Source: Psychromonas ossibalaenae ATCC BAA-1528 (GTDB lineage: Bacteria; Pseudomonadota; Gammaproteobacteria; Enterobacterales; Psychromonadaceae). Taken from it: a stretch of 32,091 bases of DNA. A program made the translations under genes and the position numbers. Each line of letters starts with the position of its first letter. Position 1 is the first letter of the stretch. Shown piece after piece: positions 1 to 7,708 of this stretch. The notes under the pieces were generated by a model. That model had not been told where the DNA came from. It saw only the letters and a list, made by a program, of their open reading frames with translations, and made no database searches. The stretch is from the NCBI RefSeq assembly GCF_000381745.1, contig NZ_KB907026.1:1-32091 (forward strand). The letters are read 5' to 3'.

Positions 1-14
1 AAAGTTGATTGAAC

Positions 15-794
15 TTAACTCAGCCATGCGTTATATCCTAAATTGAGCGCCATAATAACAACAATTGAGATGAAAATAGGGCGGATAAACTTAGCCCCGA
101 AATGAATGGCAGAATGAGCGCCGATATATGCACCAAGCATAAGACAAAAGCCCATGGTTAAACCAATAAGCCAGTTAACCTGGCCGTAATAAAGAAAGAT
201 CGCAAAAGATGTTAAATTACTGGTGAAGTTCATCGACTTGGCGATACCGCTGGAAAGCAGAATATTTAAACGGTAGAGACGCATTGTTGAGAGCACCCAA
301 AATGCACCTGTGCCGGGCCCTGAAGCTCCGTCATAAAAGCCTAATAAAAATCCTTGTATGGACTGCTTTATGCGTAACAGTCTGTTTACCGGCGGTAACT
401 GATGATTGTCGATATCACGAACACAGTTAAATAAACTATAAACAGCTACGGCTAATATTATTAAAGGTAATAATTTTTCCAGCCATTTTGTCGATACCAG
501 ATTGACAAAAACAGTGCCTGCCGCCGCGCCTATAAGGGTACTGTAGAAACTTTCTTTCCAAAACTGCGGGCTGAACAGCTGTTTTTTAAAATACGTATAG
601 GCCGCTGTACCGGAAGCAAAACAGGCGGACAGCTTATTAGTGCCTAAGGTCAGGTGCGGCGGCAGGCCTAAGCTTAGCAGTGTAGGTACGGTTAACATAC
701 CGCCTCCACCGACAACCGCATCTATAAAGCCGGCTGCCAGTCCGACCAGTACGATTAAAACCCAGGTACTAGGATCAAATAAAACTTCAGTCAT
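15..794 (-). CDS. TauE/SafE-family membrane transporter, YfcA-like
   Basis: A 259-residue, almost wholly hydrophobic protein with about seven to eight predicted membrane spans and no signal peptide apart from the first span. The N-terminus carries the family pattern of a glycine-rich turn (GFIDAVVGGGG, residues 22-32) followed by a TNKL motif near residue 53, which closely resembles E. coli YfcA. Members of the family move sulfite, sulfonates or other small anions across the inner membrane; the substrate here cannot be told from sequence. Its ATG overlaps the dinG stop codon (TAATG), so it is probably translated by coupling from the dinG message. Length matches YfcA (about 269 residues), so the gene looks intact. 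The family call is firm, the substrate is unknown. Confidence 0.85.
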   Translation of the reverse strand: MTEVLFDPSTWVLIVLVGLAAGFIDAVVGGGGMLTVPTLLSLGLPPHLTLGTNKLSACFASGTAAYTYFKKQLFSPQFWKESFYSTLIGAAAGTVFVNLVSTKWLEKLLPLIILAVAVYSLFNCVRDIDNHQLPPVNRLLRIKQSIQGFLLGFYDGASGPGTGAFWVLSTMRLYRLNILLSSGIAKSMNFTSNLTSFAIFLYYGQVNWLIGLTMGFCLMLGAYIGAHSAIHFGAKFIRPIFISIVVIMALNLGYNAWLS

Positions 795-2854
795 TATTTG
801 TTATTCTCGAATTGGATAGCAAACGGCGGCAGTGCTTCAAGTAGACCTTTTCCATATCGTTTGCTCTGCAGTCGTTTATCTAAAATAATTATTTGCCCCG
901 TATCATTTTCTTTTCTTATTAGGCGTCCGCAGGCCTGGATCAGTTTTTTACTGGTTTCAGGAACAGACAACTGCATAAACGGGTTACCACCCTGTGATTT
1001 TATCCATTCTGAATGTGCTTCTTCTACCGGTGAATTAGGGACAGCAAAAGGTAACTTGGTTATTACTAAGTTTGTCAAATAATGTCCAGGTAAATCAAGC
1101 CCTTCAGATAAACTCCCTGTGCCGAACAGGATACTTGTCTGACCTTTATCACAGCGGAATTTATGGGTTTCAATCAGTTTGCTGCGGGATAAGTCTCCCT
1201 GTATTAATAATGCATCACCGTATTTAGGCGCGAGTTTATCAGCCGCTAAATTCATTTGCCAGTAGGATGCAAATAACACCAGGTTACCTTGTTTATCCTG
1301 AATGTTATCGTTTATTTTATCAAACAGTTCATTATCAAAGCCGGCCTGGGTCGGATCATTCTCCATAGTAGAGATAATTAATGGCACTGACGGGTAGTCA
1401 AAAGGGGATTTCAAGCGTAAATACTGAGTCCCGTCATTGTTCTGCAGGCCGCTTTGGCGTTTGAAAAACTCAAAATTATTAAGTGAGGTCAAGGTTGCCG
1501 AGCATAAAACAATACCGGCAGCCTGCGACCAGAGCATATATTCTAAGATGCCGCCAACTTCAATCGGCGAAGCATTCAGATAAATATCAGTTTTGTCCTG
1601 CTCTGCCCAGGCGGCAATAGGACAGTGTTTAGCAGAGCGTTCTTTGGTAAGCATGACCCATAGTGCATGCATATTTTCCAGACGCTGCAGGAAAAAGCCG
1701 CATTCAATCAACAGCGTCTCTGCATCGGCCATTTTTACATTACCGTCTTTGATCTCTTCATTGATAATCGTTGACAGTTTATTTAAAGCCGCCAGACATT
1801 TTTTACTTTCATCTTTTAAATTTGAGGCAGGAATCGTTAAAGCGTCCGGCAGTTCCCCCATTGCAAACCTAAATTGTTCAGATTCACTAAAATAACTCGG
1901 ATTATCGCTAAAGTACTGCTCCACTATTTTAAGATCTTTACTTAACTCCACTGCGCTTTCAAGCATATTTAAACCCGGCGTAATGGTGGTCTGGCGTTTT
2001 ATCACCCGGTTAATATGCTGGCTCAACTGATTTATTTTTTTCAGCCAGTCCTGACTGCCCTTAATGCTTGCGCGGGCACTGGAAAAATCGCGGGAAATTT
2101 TGGGAAGATGATGTGCTTCATCAATAACATAAAAACAGTTGTCAGGATCCGGCAGGATAATGCCGCCGCCTAACTCAAGATCAGCCAACAGTAAAGCATG
2201 GTTTACCACGATAACATCGGCTTTATTAATATCATCCCGTGCACGATGAAAAGGACATTGACGGTGGTTTGCTAAGGCGCGTTTACAGCTGAACTTATCG
2301 GATACGATATGTGACCAGACGCGGTTAGGTATCTGTGTCGGCCAGCTGTCGCGATCACCCTGCCATTTACCAGCGAGATAAGCTTCATTTAAACGTTTAA
2401 ACAGATCCCGGTCACCGGCCTGTGGTTTTTCAGCAAAAAGAGTCTGCTGCTCTCCCTCCTGAAGGGCGTTGAACAATTTATGTTCGCAGCAGTAACGCTG
2501 TCTGCCTTTAGCTAAGGTGAAAGAGAATTTATAATCACTATGGCGTAAAAAGAAGGGCAGATCCTTATGTATCAGCTGCTCCTGAAGAGTGATTGTGGCT
2601 GTGGAAATAACCAGTTTTTTATTTGCACGCTGTGCAACAGGGATACCCGCTAATAAATATGCCAGTGATTTTCCTATGCCGGTTCCGGCTTCAGCAACGA
2701 GAATACGTCGAGACTTATCATACTCGCCGGCAAGTACTTTAGCGATTTCAGCTACTAAATAGTTCTGCGCCTTACGTTTATTAAAATGAGGCAGGGACTG
2801 AGTGATAAGATCATAACTCGCACGGATCTGTTTTTTTAGTGAATCTGAAAGCAT
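794..2854 (-). CDS. dinG: ATP-dependent DNA helicase DinG (XPD-like, iron-sulfur)
   Basis: A 686-residue superfamily 2 helicase. Visible motifs are Walker A (EAGTGIGKS, residues 55-63), the DEAH box (245-248) and motif VI (QACGRLIR, 640-647). The middle and C-terminal parts contain stretches nearly identical to E. coli DinG (RFAMGELPD; YGKGLLEALP), which separates it from the paralogue YoaA. DinG unwinds 5' to 3' and resolves D-loops, R-loops and replication-transcription conflicts. The iron-sulfur cysteine set is unusual: the positions matching E. coli C120, C194 and C205 are C123, C190 and C200, but no cysteine stands at the C199 position. An extra cysteine, C122, sits beside C123. A possible -10 (TATAAT on the minus strand, 2875-2880) lies 21 bases before the ATG. 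The yfcA-like gene follows with a one-base overlap. Confidence 0.93.
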   Translation of the reverse strand: MLSDSLKKQIRASYDLITQSLPHFNKRKAQNYLVAEIAKVLAGEYDKSRRILVAEAGTGIGKSLAYLLAGIPVAQRANKKLVISTATITLQEQLIHKDLPFFLRHSDYKFSFTLAKGRQRYCCEHKLFNALQEGEQQTLFAEKPQAGDRDLFKRLNEAYLAGKWQGDRDSWPTQIPNRVWSHIVSDKFSCKRALANHRQCPFHRARDDINKADVIVVNHALLLADLELGGGIILPDPDNCFYVIDEAHHLPKISRDFSSARASIKGSQDWLKKINQLSQHINRVIKRQTTITPGLNMLESAVELSKDLKIVEQYFSDNPSYFSESEQFRFAMGELPDALTIPASNLKDESKKCLAALNKLSTIINEEIKDGNVKMADAETLLIECGFFLQRLENMHALWVMLTKERSAKHCPIAAWAEQDKTDIYLNASPIEVGGILEYMLWSQAAGIVLCSATLTSLNNFEFFKRQSGLQNNDGTQYLRLKSPFDYPSVPLIISTMENDPTQAGFDNELFDKINDNIQDKQGNLVLFASYWQMNLAADKLAPKYGDALLIQGDLSRSKLIETHKFRCDKGQTSILFGTGSLSEGLDLPGHYLTNLVITKLPFAVPNSPVEEAHSEWIKSQGGNPFMQLSVPETSKKLIQACGRLIRKENDTGQIIILDKRLQSKRYGKGLLEALPPFAIQFENNK

Positions 2855-2874
2855 AAATTCCGTGTTTAAAGTGC

Positions 2875-2880
2875 ATTATA
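2875..2880 (-). promoter_or_regulatory. Candidate -10 element of dinG
   Basis: Reading the minus strand, TATAAT falls about 21 bases upstream of the dinG ATG. No convincing -35 hexamer lies at 16-18 bases. Just upstream, an 8-bp inverted repeat (AAACCACT at 2895-2902 and AGTGGTTT at 2927-2934) separates narP from dinG. It lacks a T-run and may or may not act as a terminator for narP. Confidence 0.35.
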
Positions 2881-2951
2881 TAGGAGAGGTAAGTAAACCA
2901 CTGAGAAGTGCGTTACAGCAGTTCAAAGTGGTTTGATGCAGTAGAAAAAAC

Positions 2952-3587
2952 TTATTTGGCCTGCTGCAGATATAAAACAGCAGCTTCAACACGGGATTTG
3001 ATTTGTAGTTTTTTCAACAGGCTTTTGACGTGTACTTTTACTGTGCCTTCAGAAATATGCAGGTTATCTGAAATCTCTTTATTACTATGACCTTTAGCCA
3101 CTTCCTGCAGTATCTGGGATTCGCGTTTTGTTAAAGACGCTAGTTTAGTGCGGATATTGTCTTCCTGATCCAGATCTTCAAGGTAGCCAAGCAGTTCATT
3201 GCTGACAACCATCTGACCTGCCATTACTTTGTCGACGTTACTAAGTAAAGACTCAGGCTCTGAATCTTTTAACAGATAACCGTTCGCACCCTGATTAATA
3301 ATTGCGATCACATCCTGCTTATTGTCACTAACGGTTAACACGATAATTTTTGCACTGCAGCCTTGTTTACGCAGTGCTGTTAGTGTTTCTAATCCGGAAA
3401 TACCGGGCATATTTAAATCAAGCAGGATCAGGTCCGGCTGCATTTTCTTTGCGAAGCTGACTGCTTCGATGCCGTTAGTGGCTTCAGCTATAATATCATA
3501 GCCGGGCTCAATATTGAGTAATTGCTGGATGCCTTTGCGCATAAGAGGATGATCATCAACAATGATAACCCGAGTTAAATTAGACAT
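2952..3587 (-). CDS. narP: Nitrate/nitrite response regulator NarP
   Basis: A 211-residue NarL/FixJ-type regulator. The receiver domain has the acidic pair D11-D12, the phospho-acceptor D57 in LLDLNMPG, and the conserved switch lysine in GYLLKD. The C-terminal LuxR-type helix-turn-helix covers roughly residues 149-211 (LTKRESQIL and GTVKVHVKSLLKKL). Phrases such as VDDHPLMRKG and LTVSD match E. coli NarP more closely than NarL. The reading frame could open at a TTG two codons earlier, but AAGGA sits 7 bases before the ATG and would be too close to the TTG, so the ATG at 3587 is chosen. The gene overlaps the end of narQ by 8 bases, so sensor and regulator are translationally coupled. NarP would be expected to control the nap operon about 3 kb away. 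Confidence 0.93.
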   Translation of the reverse strand: MSNLTRVIIVDDHPLMRKGIQQLLNIEPGYDIIAEATNGIEAVSFAKKMQPDLILLDLNMPGISGLETLTALRKQGCSAKIIVLTVSDNKQDVIAIINQGANGYLLKDSEPESLLSNVDKVMAGQMVVSNELLGYLEDLDQEDNIRTKLASLTKRESQILQEVAKGHSNKEISDNLHISEGTVKVHVKSLLKKLQIKSRVEAAVLYLQQAK

Positions 3588-5304
3588 TTTCAATTCCTTG
3601 TTTCAGTAGCTTGTTTTTGTAAGGGAAGATAAGTTTTACTTCTGTGCCGTGTTGTAAAGGTATAATAGACAGAGTCGCACCCAGTTCATCCGCGCGTTGT
3701 TTCATAATCGATAGTCCATAATGACCTTCCTGTGAAGAATTATCTCTGATTCCTCGTCCGTCATCAACAATACTGATCCAGACTTTATCTTCATCGGTGA
3801 TGATACAGGAAATATCAATATGTTTACATTGCGCATGTTTAATTGCATTGACTGTTGCCTCACGAATTATCTGCAGTAAATGAATATGTTGATTAGGCGT
3901 GGTATGAAAGTAATCTTTAAATTTGCTCAGTGTTATTTGTGCATTGCTCTGAATCCGCAGTGATTCAACCATGGTTTCAAGGGCGTCTCTAAAATTAGAT
4001 TCAGGTACATTCAAGCGGAAAGTTGAAAGTAATGAGCGAAGCTGCGTATAAGCTTCTGCGATAGCCGATTTAACATTATCGATAGTCTGTATTGCCCGCG
4101 GGTTATCCGTTTGTCCTACCTGCTTTTGCAAAACTGCACATTGAATTTTTAAGAAAGATAAAGACTGTGCAATTGAGTCATGCAGCTCCCGGGCAATGAC
4201 GCTGCGCTCTTCCATTAAAGAAATTTTCTGGGTCTGCAGAGTATATTCATCCTGATATAAAGCCCTGGCTACCAGGCCGCTGAAACTTTCAATTAAACTG
4301 GCACAGTCCTGTGATTCATCATTCTGTACATAATTTAAATATCCGTAGGTTTTTCCGTTAATAACAATCGGGCTTCGAGAAGCCTCTGGGTAAACGGAAG
4401 CGCAGTCTAGTTCACTTTTAATAAAGTAGCCGCTGTTTAATTCCAGACAAAGTTTGCTCAGATTGGCTTGTTTTCCAAGTGCATTCAGTGTGTTATAAAG
4501 AATTGGTGAAGTCAATTTAACAGTGTTTAGCTGCTGTGAAATAGAAAATAAGAATTCAATGGTCGTATTGGCTTTTTCCAGCTCTAGGGTTTTCTGTTGT
4601 ACCTGCTCCTGCATACCGGTTAATAATTTTTCTAACTCGACAGACATATCCCGCATACCGTCAGCAAGTAAGCCTATTTCATTGTCACAGTGTGGAAAAT
4701 CAAATTTAAAACTGTGGTTCTTAATGGCTTTAGCATTATCAAGAAGGCGGTTGACCGGGGTGATAATATGCTTTTTTGAATAATAAAATAAAAATATAAC
4801 AATCAGTGCGCTTAATACAAATTCAATAACTTCAATTGCATAAATTACAATCAGTCTTTCTTCACCAAGCTTGCGGTACATAGGAAACATATCATTAATC
4901 GTTTGGTAAAATTCGGTTAATAGTTTTTCTGAGTGTTGAATTTTTCCCTGATCAATAAACAGTCGAATCTCTTTCCACTGTTTATTAAGTAACTCACTTT
5001 TTTTGTTAAACGGGTCGTCGTCAAACCAACTAGATTCGCTAGTTTTCTGAATTGCTAGGGCTTTTTCAGTGGCTTTGATTATATCCGGAATTTGGCTGTG
5101 ATCATAACGAGCAGCATGTTGAAGCTTGACTGCACCTAATCTTACATCTGATAATACCCATGACATATTCCGACTGGATATGTGATGCTGAAATATATTT
5201 GATATACCTATAAATTGCATACTTGAGATGACCAGTACCAATAGACAGAAATTAGTTATCACTTTTGTAAGAGAACGTGGACGAAACAGTAGATTAATTT
5301 TCAT
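3580..5304 (-). CDS. narQ: Nitrate/nitrite sensor histidine kinase NarQ
   Basis: A 574-residue membrane sensor. Order of parts: first membrane span about 14-36, periplasmic helical sensor, second span about 150-175, HAMP and signalling coiled coil to about 250, a GAF-like central module, then a HisKA_3 domain with H375 in ARELHDS and an HATPase domain (N-box LLQIIREATVNAIKHA, G-box DDGRGI, and GHYGLSIMKQRA near the C-terminus). The C-terminal half is clearly NarQ/NarX type. The periplasmic P-box is divergent. E. coli NarQ has GSLRMQ, whose arginine (R50) contacts nitrate; this protein has GAVKLQ at 57-62, with lysine K60 at that place. NarQ identity is firm from the kinase half and from pairing with narP; ligand preference is open. 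It is divergent from moaA across a 219-base gap. Confidence 0.9.
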   Translation of the reverse strand: MKINLLFRPRSLTKVITNFCLLVLVISSMQFIGISNIFQHHISSRNMSWVLSDVRLGAVKLQHAARYDHSQIPDIIKATEKALAIQKTSESSWFDDDPFNKKSELLNKQWKEIRLFIDQGKIQHSEKLLTEFYQTINDMFPMYRKLGEERLIVIYAIEVIEFVLSALIVIFLFYYSKKHIITPVNRLLDNAKAIKNHSFKFDFPHCDNEIGLLADGMRDMSVELEKLLTGMQEQVQQKTLELEKANTTIEFLFSISQQLNTVKLTSPILYNTLNALGKQANLSKLCLELNSGYFIKSELDCASVYPEASRSPIVINGKTYGYLNYVQNDESQDCASLIESFSGLVARALYQDEYTLQTQKISLMEERSVIARELHDSIAQSLSFLKIQCAVLQKQVGQTDNPRAIQTIDNVKSAIAEAYTQLRSLLSTFRLNVPESNFRDALETMVESLRIQSNAQITLSKFKDYFHTTPNQHIHLLQIIREATVNAIKHAQCKHIDISCIITDEDKVWISIVDDGRGIRDNSSQEGHYGLSIMKQRADELGATLSIIPLQHGTEVKLIFPYKNKLLKQGIENV

Positions 5305-5434
5305 AGCTAATAGACAATAGAGAAAGTGAACTTAAATGTAACATAGTGTTTATTTATCACCAAGACGTGAAACAATTATTAACATAGCTCCGAGCTTTAT
5401 ATCACTAAGTTTTTTCTTAACAATGAATATGTGA

Positions 5435-5449
5435 ATTAAGCCGCTTAAT
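5435..5449. promoter_or_regulatory. 15-base perfect palindrome between narQ and moaA
   Basis: ATTAAGC-C-GCTTAAT is a perfect 7-1-7 palindrome, sized like a dimeric regulator operator. It lies 75 bases before the moaA ATG and 131 bases before the narQ ATG. It is not an FNR box and not a NarP heptamer pair. A smaller hairpin (CTTCTT-TATT-AAGAAG, 5459-5474) follows. The bound protein, if any, is unknown. Confidence 0.35.
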
Positions 5450-5483
5450 AATGAACTGCTTCTTTATTAAGAAGGGTAAATCT

Positions 5484-5517
5484 GGAAACCGGTTTGCCTC
5501 CCGTGTTTGGAAAGGAA
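5484..5517 (+). promoter_or_regulatory. moaA leader, possible remnant of a molybdenum-cofactor RNA motif
   Basis: The sequence just before moaA contains a 10-base palindrome (AAACCGGTTT, 5486-5495), then GCCTCCCGTGTTTGG and the Shine-Dalgarno AAAGGA. From memory, a GCCTCCC...GGAAAGG stretch is typical of the 3' end of the Moco RNA motif found before moaA in gammaproteobacteria. The 5' half of that motif is not obvious here: only AGCTC-C-GAGCT at 5386-5396 is suggestive. This is therefore offered as a candidate only; a covariance-model search would decide. Confidence 0.3.
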
Positions 5518-5523
5518 CTGAAT

Positions 5524-6504
5524 ATGCAGCAACTCATGGATAACTTCAACAGGAAGTTTGAATACTTACGGCTGTCCATTACCGACGAATGTAATTTTAA
5601 ATGTAATTACTGTCTGCCGGACGGCTACCAGAGAACTCAGCAGAAGCAATTTTTGAGTGAACTCGAAATTAAAAATCTAGTACAGGCTTTTTCCGAGCTT
5701 GGAACAAAAAAGATAAGAATCACAGGTGGAGAGCCTAGTTTACGTAAAGATTTTACCTCTATTATTTCTACGATTGCAGGGACTCCCGGTATAGAGAAAG
5801 TGGCAACCACCACTAACGGTTATCAGCTCAAAAAATCTGCTCAGCAGTGGTTTGATGCCGGCCTCGATGCGATTAATGTCAGTGTTGACAGCCTGGATGC
5901 TAAAACCTTCCATCTGATTACCGGCAAGAATATCTTTCAGAAAGTAATGGAAGGTGTTGCCGCATCGGTGCAAGCTGGATATAAGCAGGTTAAAATTAAC
6001 AGTGTATTGATGAAAGGTTTTAATGATCTTGATCTATCCCTGTATCTTGAATGGATTAAAAATCAGCCGATTCAGCTGCGTTTTATTGAATTAATGCAGA
6101 CAGAAGACAATGCTGAGTTTTTCGCCAGACATCATCTTTCAGGAGAGAAGTTTAAACAAATGCTCCTGGCTGACGGCTGGATACAAAAAGTCCCCTTAAG
6201 CCACGACGGTCCTGCGCAGATTTTCAGCCATGAAGCTTATCAGGGAGAGATAGGACTGATTATGCCTTACAGTAAAGATTTTTGTAAAAGCTGTAACCGC
6301 CTAAGAGTTTCTTCAAGCGGACGCCTGCATCTGTGCCTGTTTGGTGAACAAGGCGTTGATTTACGAGATCTGCTTGCATCTGAAAACGATAAAGAAGCTT
6401 TAAAATCTCGTATTCTGCAAGCGCTAGAGAGTAAAATTTCCGGGCACTTTTTAGCTGATGGACTGATGGGGGGCACACCTCACCTTGCCTCAATTGGAGG
6501 CTGA
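5524..6504 (+). CDS. moaA: GTP 3',8-cyclase MoaA (molybdopterin synthesis step 1)
   Basis: A 326-residue radical SAM enzyme that converts GTP to 3',8-cyclo-GTP, the first step to molybdopterin. The SAM cluster motif C23-x3-C27-x2-C30 lies near the N-terminus, followed by the ITGGEP motif. The second, substrate-binding cluster is C254-x2-C257-x13-C271. The protein ends in Gly-Gly, as MoaA proteins do; that tail is needed for activity. The frame could open at a TTG ten codons earlier, but AAGGA stands 7 bases before the ATG at 5524, giving a length close to E. coli MoaA (329). The gene is separated from the other moa genes by the nap operon. A hairpin with a pyrimidine-rich tail follows the stop codon. 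Confidence 0.95.
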   Translation: MQQLMDNFNRKFEYLRLSITDECNFKCNYCLPDGYQRTQQKQFLSELEIKNLVQAFSELGTKKIRITGGEPSLRKDFTSIISTIAGTPGIEKVATTTNGYQLKKSAQQWFDAGLDAINVSVDSLDAKTFHLITGKNIFQKVMEGVAASVQAGYKQVKINSVLMKGFNDLDLSLYLEWIKNQPIQLRFIELMQTEDNAEFFARHHLSGEKFKQMLLADGWIQKVPLSHDGPAQIFSHEAYQGEIGLIMPYSKDFCKSCNRLRVSSSGRLHLCLFGEQGVDLRDLLASENDKEALKSRILQALESKISGHFLADGLMGGTPHLASIGG

Positions 6505-6522
6505 AATAATAAAGCTATAATT

Positions 6523-6578
6523 ACAGCAAAATCAATGTTGAATTTTTCAGCTCTGATTTTGCTGTTTCTCTTCCCTTT
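6523..6578 (+). terminator. Candidate terminator after moaA
   Basis: A 12-bp perfect inverted repeat (ACAGCAAAATCA at 6523-6534, TGATTTTGCTGT at 6554-6565) is followed by a pyrimidine-rich run TTCTCTTCCCTTT. The loop is 19 bases, longer than usual for an intrinsic terminator, but it is the only such structure between moaA and the nap promoter. Confidence 0.5.
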
Positions 6579-6820
6579 GAAAATATTCATACTATCTATA
6601 GCGTTGGCCGGGTAACATTAATTTTACATTTTAATTATTAATTATTATTTATACAGTGAGTTGTGTATATTAATAACAGCTAGTATTCCGGTCTAAATTA
6701 AGCATAATACCCCCCGTAAATACGATCGCGTATCATTCGCAAAACCTTGTAGGTCCTTGATTGACGGTTAATTAGGCGATAAAGCCCTACTAACTGAGGG
6801 GCAACTCTCACTCCTTATAT
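6579..6820. other. Gene-free upstream region of nap with a row of small hairpins
   Basis: There is no credible coding sequence here. An AT-rich stretch (about 6618-6665) is followed by four short inverted repeats: ATACG/CGTAT at 6720-6733, ACCT/AGGT at 6744-6754, GGC/GCC around a GATAAA loop at 6775-6786, and TGAGG/TCTCA around GGCAAC at 6795-6810. They lie upstream of the FNR box, so they would be in a nap transcript only if a more distal promoter is used. Their role is unknown. Confidence 0.3.
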
Positions 6821-6827
6821 ATTTCCT

Positions 6828-6841
6828 TTGATATTCATCAA
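6828..6841. promoter_or_regulatory. Perfect FNR box upstream of napF
   Basis: TTGATATTCATCAA matches the FNR consensus TTGAT-N4-ATCAA at all ten defined positions. Its centre is about 116 bases before the napF start codon, leaving room for a class II promoter starting near 6876 and a leader of about 75 bases. A NarP-type heptamer (ATGGGTA, complement TACCCAT) lies just downstream at 6864-6870, with a poorer inverted partner (TACTCTA, 6856-6862) one base away rather than the standard two. FNR and NarP control of nap is established in E. coli; for this organism it is inferred. Confidence 0.85.
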
Positions 6842-6950
6842 TTGTCGGTTAAGTTTACTCTAAATGGGTATATGTTATCTGTTAGTATTGCTTAACAATT
6901 TGCGCAATTAGTTAACGTCAAAATAACAATTCAAAAATTAAGGTTATTAA

Positions 6951-7430
6951 GTGGTGCTGTTTAATTCCAATAAACGAAGTTTATTTCGATCTAAGAGCAG
7001 GATCGCAGTTCACAATCTGCCGCCTTGGATAGAAGATGCACAAGGTTTTATTAATAACTGTAGTAAATGCGCCGATTGTATTTCTGTCTGTCCCGAAAAA
7101 ATTCTTAAAAAGGGAGACGGCGGATATCCGCAGATCGATTTTAATCTTGGGGAGTGCAGTTTTTGCGGGAAATGTGCAGATAGTTGTAATGAGCAGATAT
7201 TTACCGATACAGCTCAGACACCATGGAATAAAAAAGCGCAGATAAGCACTCAGTGTCTGGCCGCTGAAAATATTTACTGCCGCAGCTGCGGTGAAAGCTG
7301 CGAGAGTCTGGCACTTACTTTTAAAATCGGCATCAATGCTGTTCCGCAAATTAATACAGAGCTATGTACGGGATGCGGCGCTTGTGTTTCACCTTGTCCA
7401 ACACAGGCTATTGAGATAAAGGAATTATAA
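6951..7430 (+). CDS. napF: NapF, ferredoxin-type iron-sulfur protein of periplasmic nitrate reductase
   Basis: A 159-residue cytoplasmic ferredoxin-like protein. Cysteine groups are C37/C40/C43/C47, C69/C72/C75/C79, C102/C110/C113/C117 and C139/C142/C145/C149; the first, second and fourth have the standard 4Fe-4S spacing. E. coli NapF (164 residues) has the same plan; it interacts with the NapA precursor and is thought to help insert its iron-sulfur cluster in the cytoplasm. The start is GTG; TTAAGG lies 7 bases before the GTG at 6951, and a second GTG follows directly, so the exact start could shift by one codon. It is the first gene of the operon and overlaps napD by one base (TAATG). Confidence 0.92.
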   Translation: MVLFNSNKRSLFRSKSRIAVHNLPPWIEDAQGFINNCSKCADCISVCPEKILKKGDGGYPQIDFNLGECSFCGKCADSCNEQIFTDTAQTPWNKKAQISTQCLAAENIYCRSCGESCESLALTFKIGINAVPQINTELCTGCGACVSPCPTQAIEIKEL

Positions 7431-7708
7431 TGAAAAACGAAGAATTACATGTATCCAGCTTAATTGTGCATGTTAATCCACAAAAGGCTGCTACCATTAC
7501 CACTAGCATCAATTCATTACAGGGGGCTGAATTAATAACAATTTCTCCTGAGGGGAAAGCGATTGTTGTTTTAGAAGCACCTAATCAACGAGTAATCATG
7601 GAAGTGATTGACGACATTAACGCCTTAGACGGCGTCATTAATACCGGACTTGTTTATCACGAGTTTGAAAAATTAGAATCTAAAAAAAAGAGTGAGGGAG
7701 TAAGATGA
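7430..7708 (+). CDS. napD: NapD, chaperone for NapA maturation
   Basis: A 92-residue soluble protein of the NapD family, with the typical opening [11 protein letters not shown] and a ferredoxin-like fold pattern of alternating strands and helices. NapD binds the twin-arginine signal peptide of NapA and holds back export until the molybdenum cofactor and iron-sulfur cluster are in place. It is almost the same length as E. coli NapD (87). It overlaps napF at its start and napA at its end (ATGA), so the three are translationally coupled, and the chaperone is made just before its client. Confidence 0.92.
   Translation: MKNEELHVSSLIVHVNPQKAATITTSINSLQGAELITISPEGKAIVVLEAPNQRVIMEVIDDINALDGVINTGLVYHEFEKLESKKKSEGVR

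Noticed and set aside
6705-6733. TACCCCC and ATACG-ATCG-CGTAT considered as NarP or ModE sites upstream of nap.
   Set aside because: The heptamer lacks a partner at the right distance, and the inverted repeat does not match the ModE consensus.
6981-7349. A 122-codon open frame on the minus strand opposite napF.
   Set aside because: It is fully antisense to a well-supported napF, has no recognisable domain, and is explained by the reading frame of the real gene.
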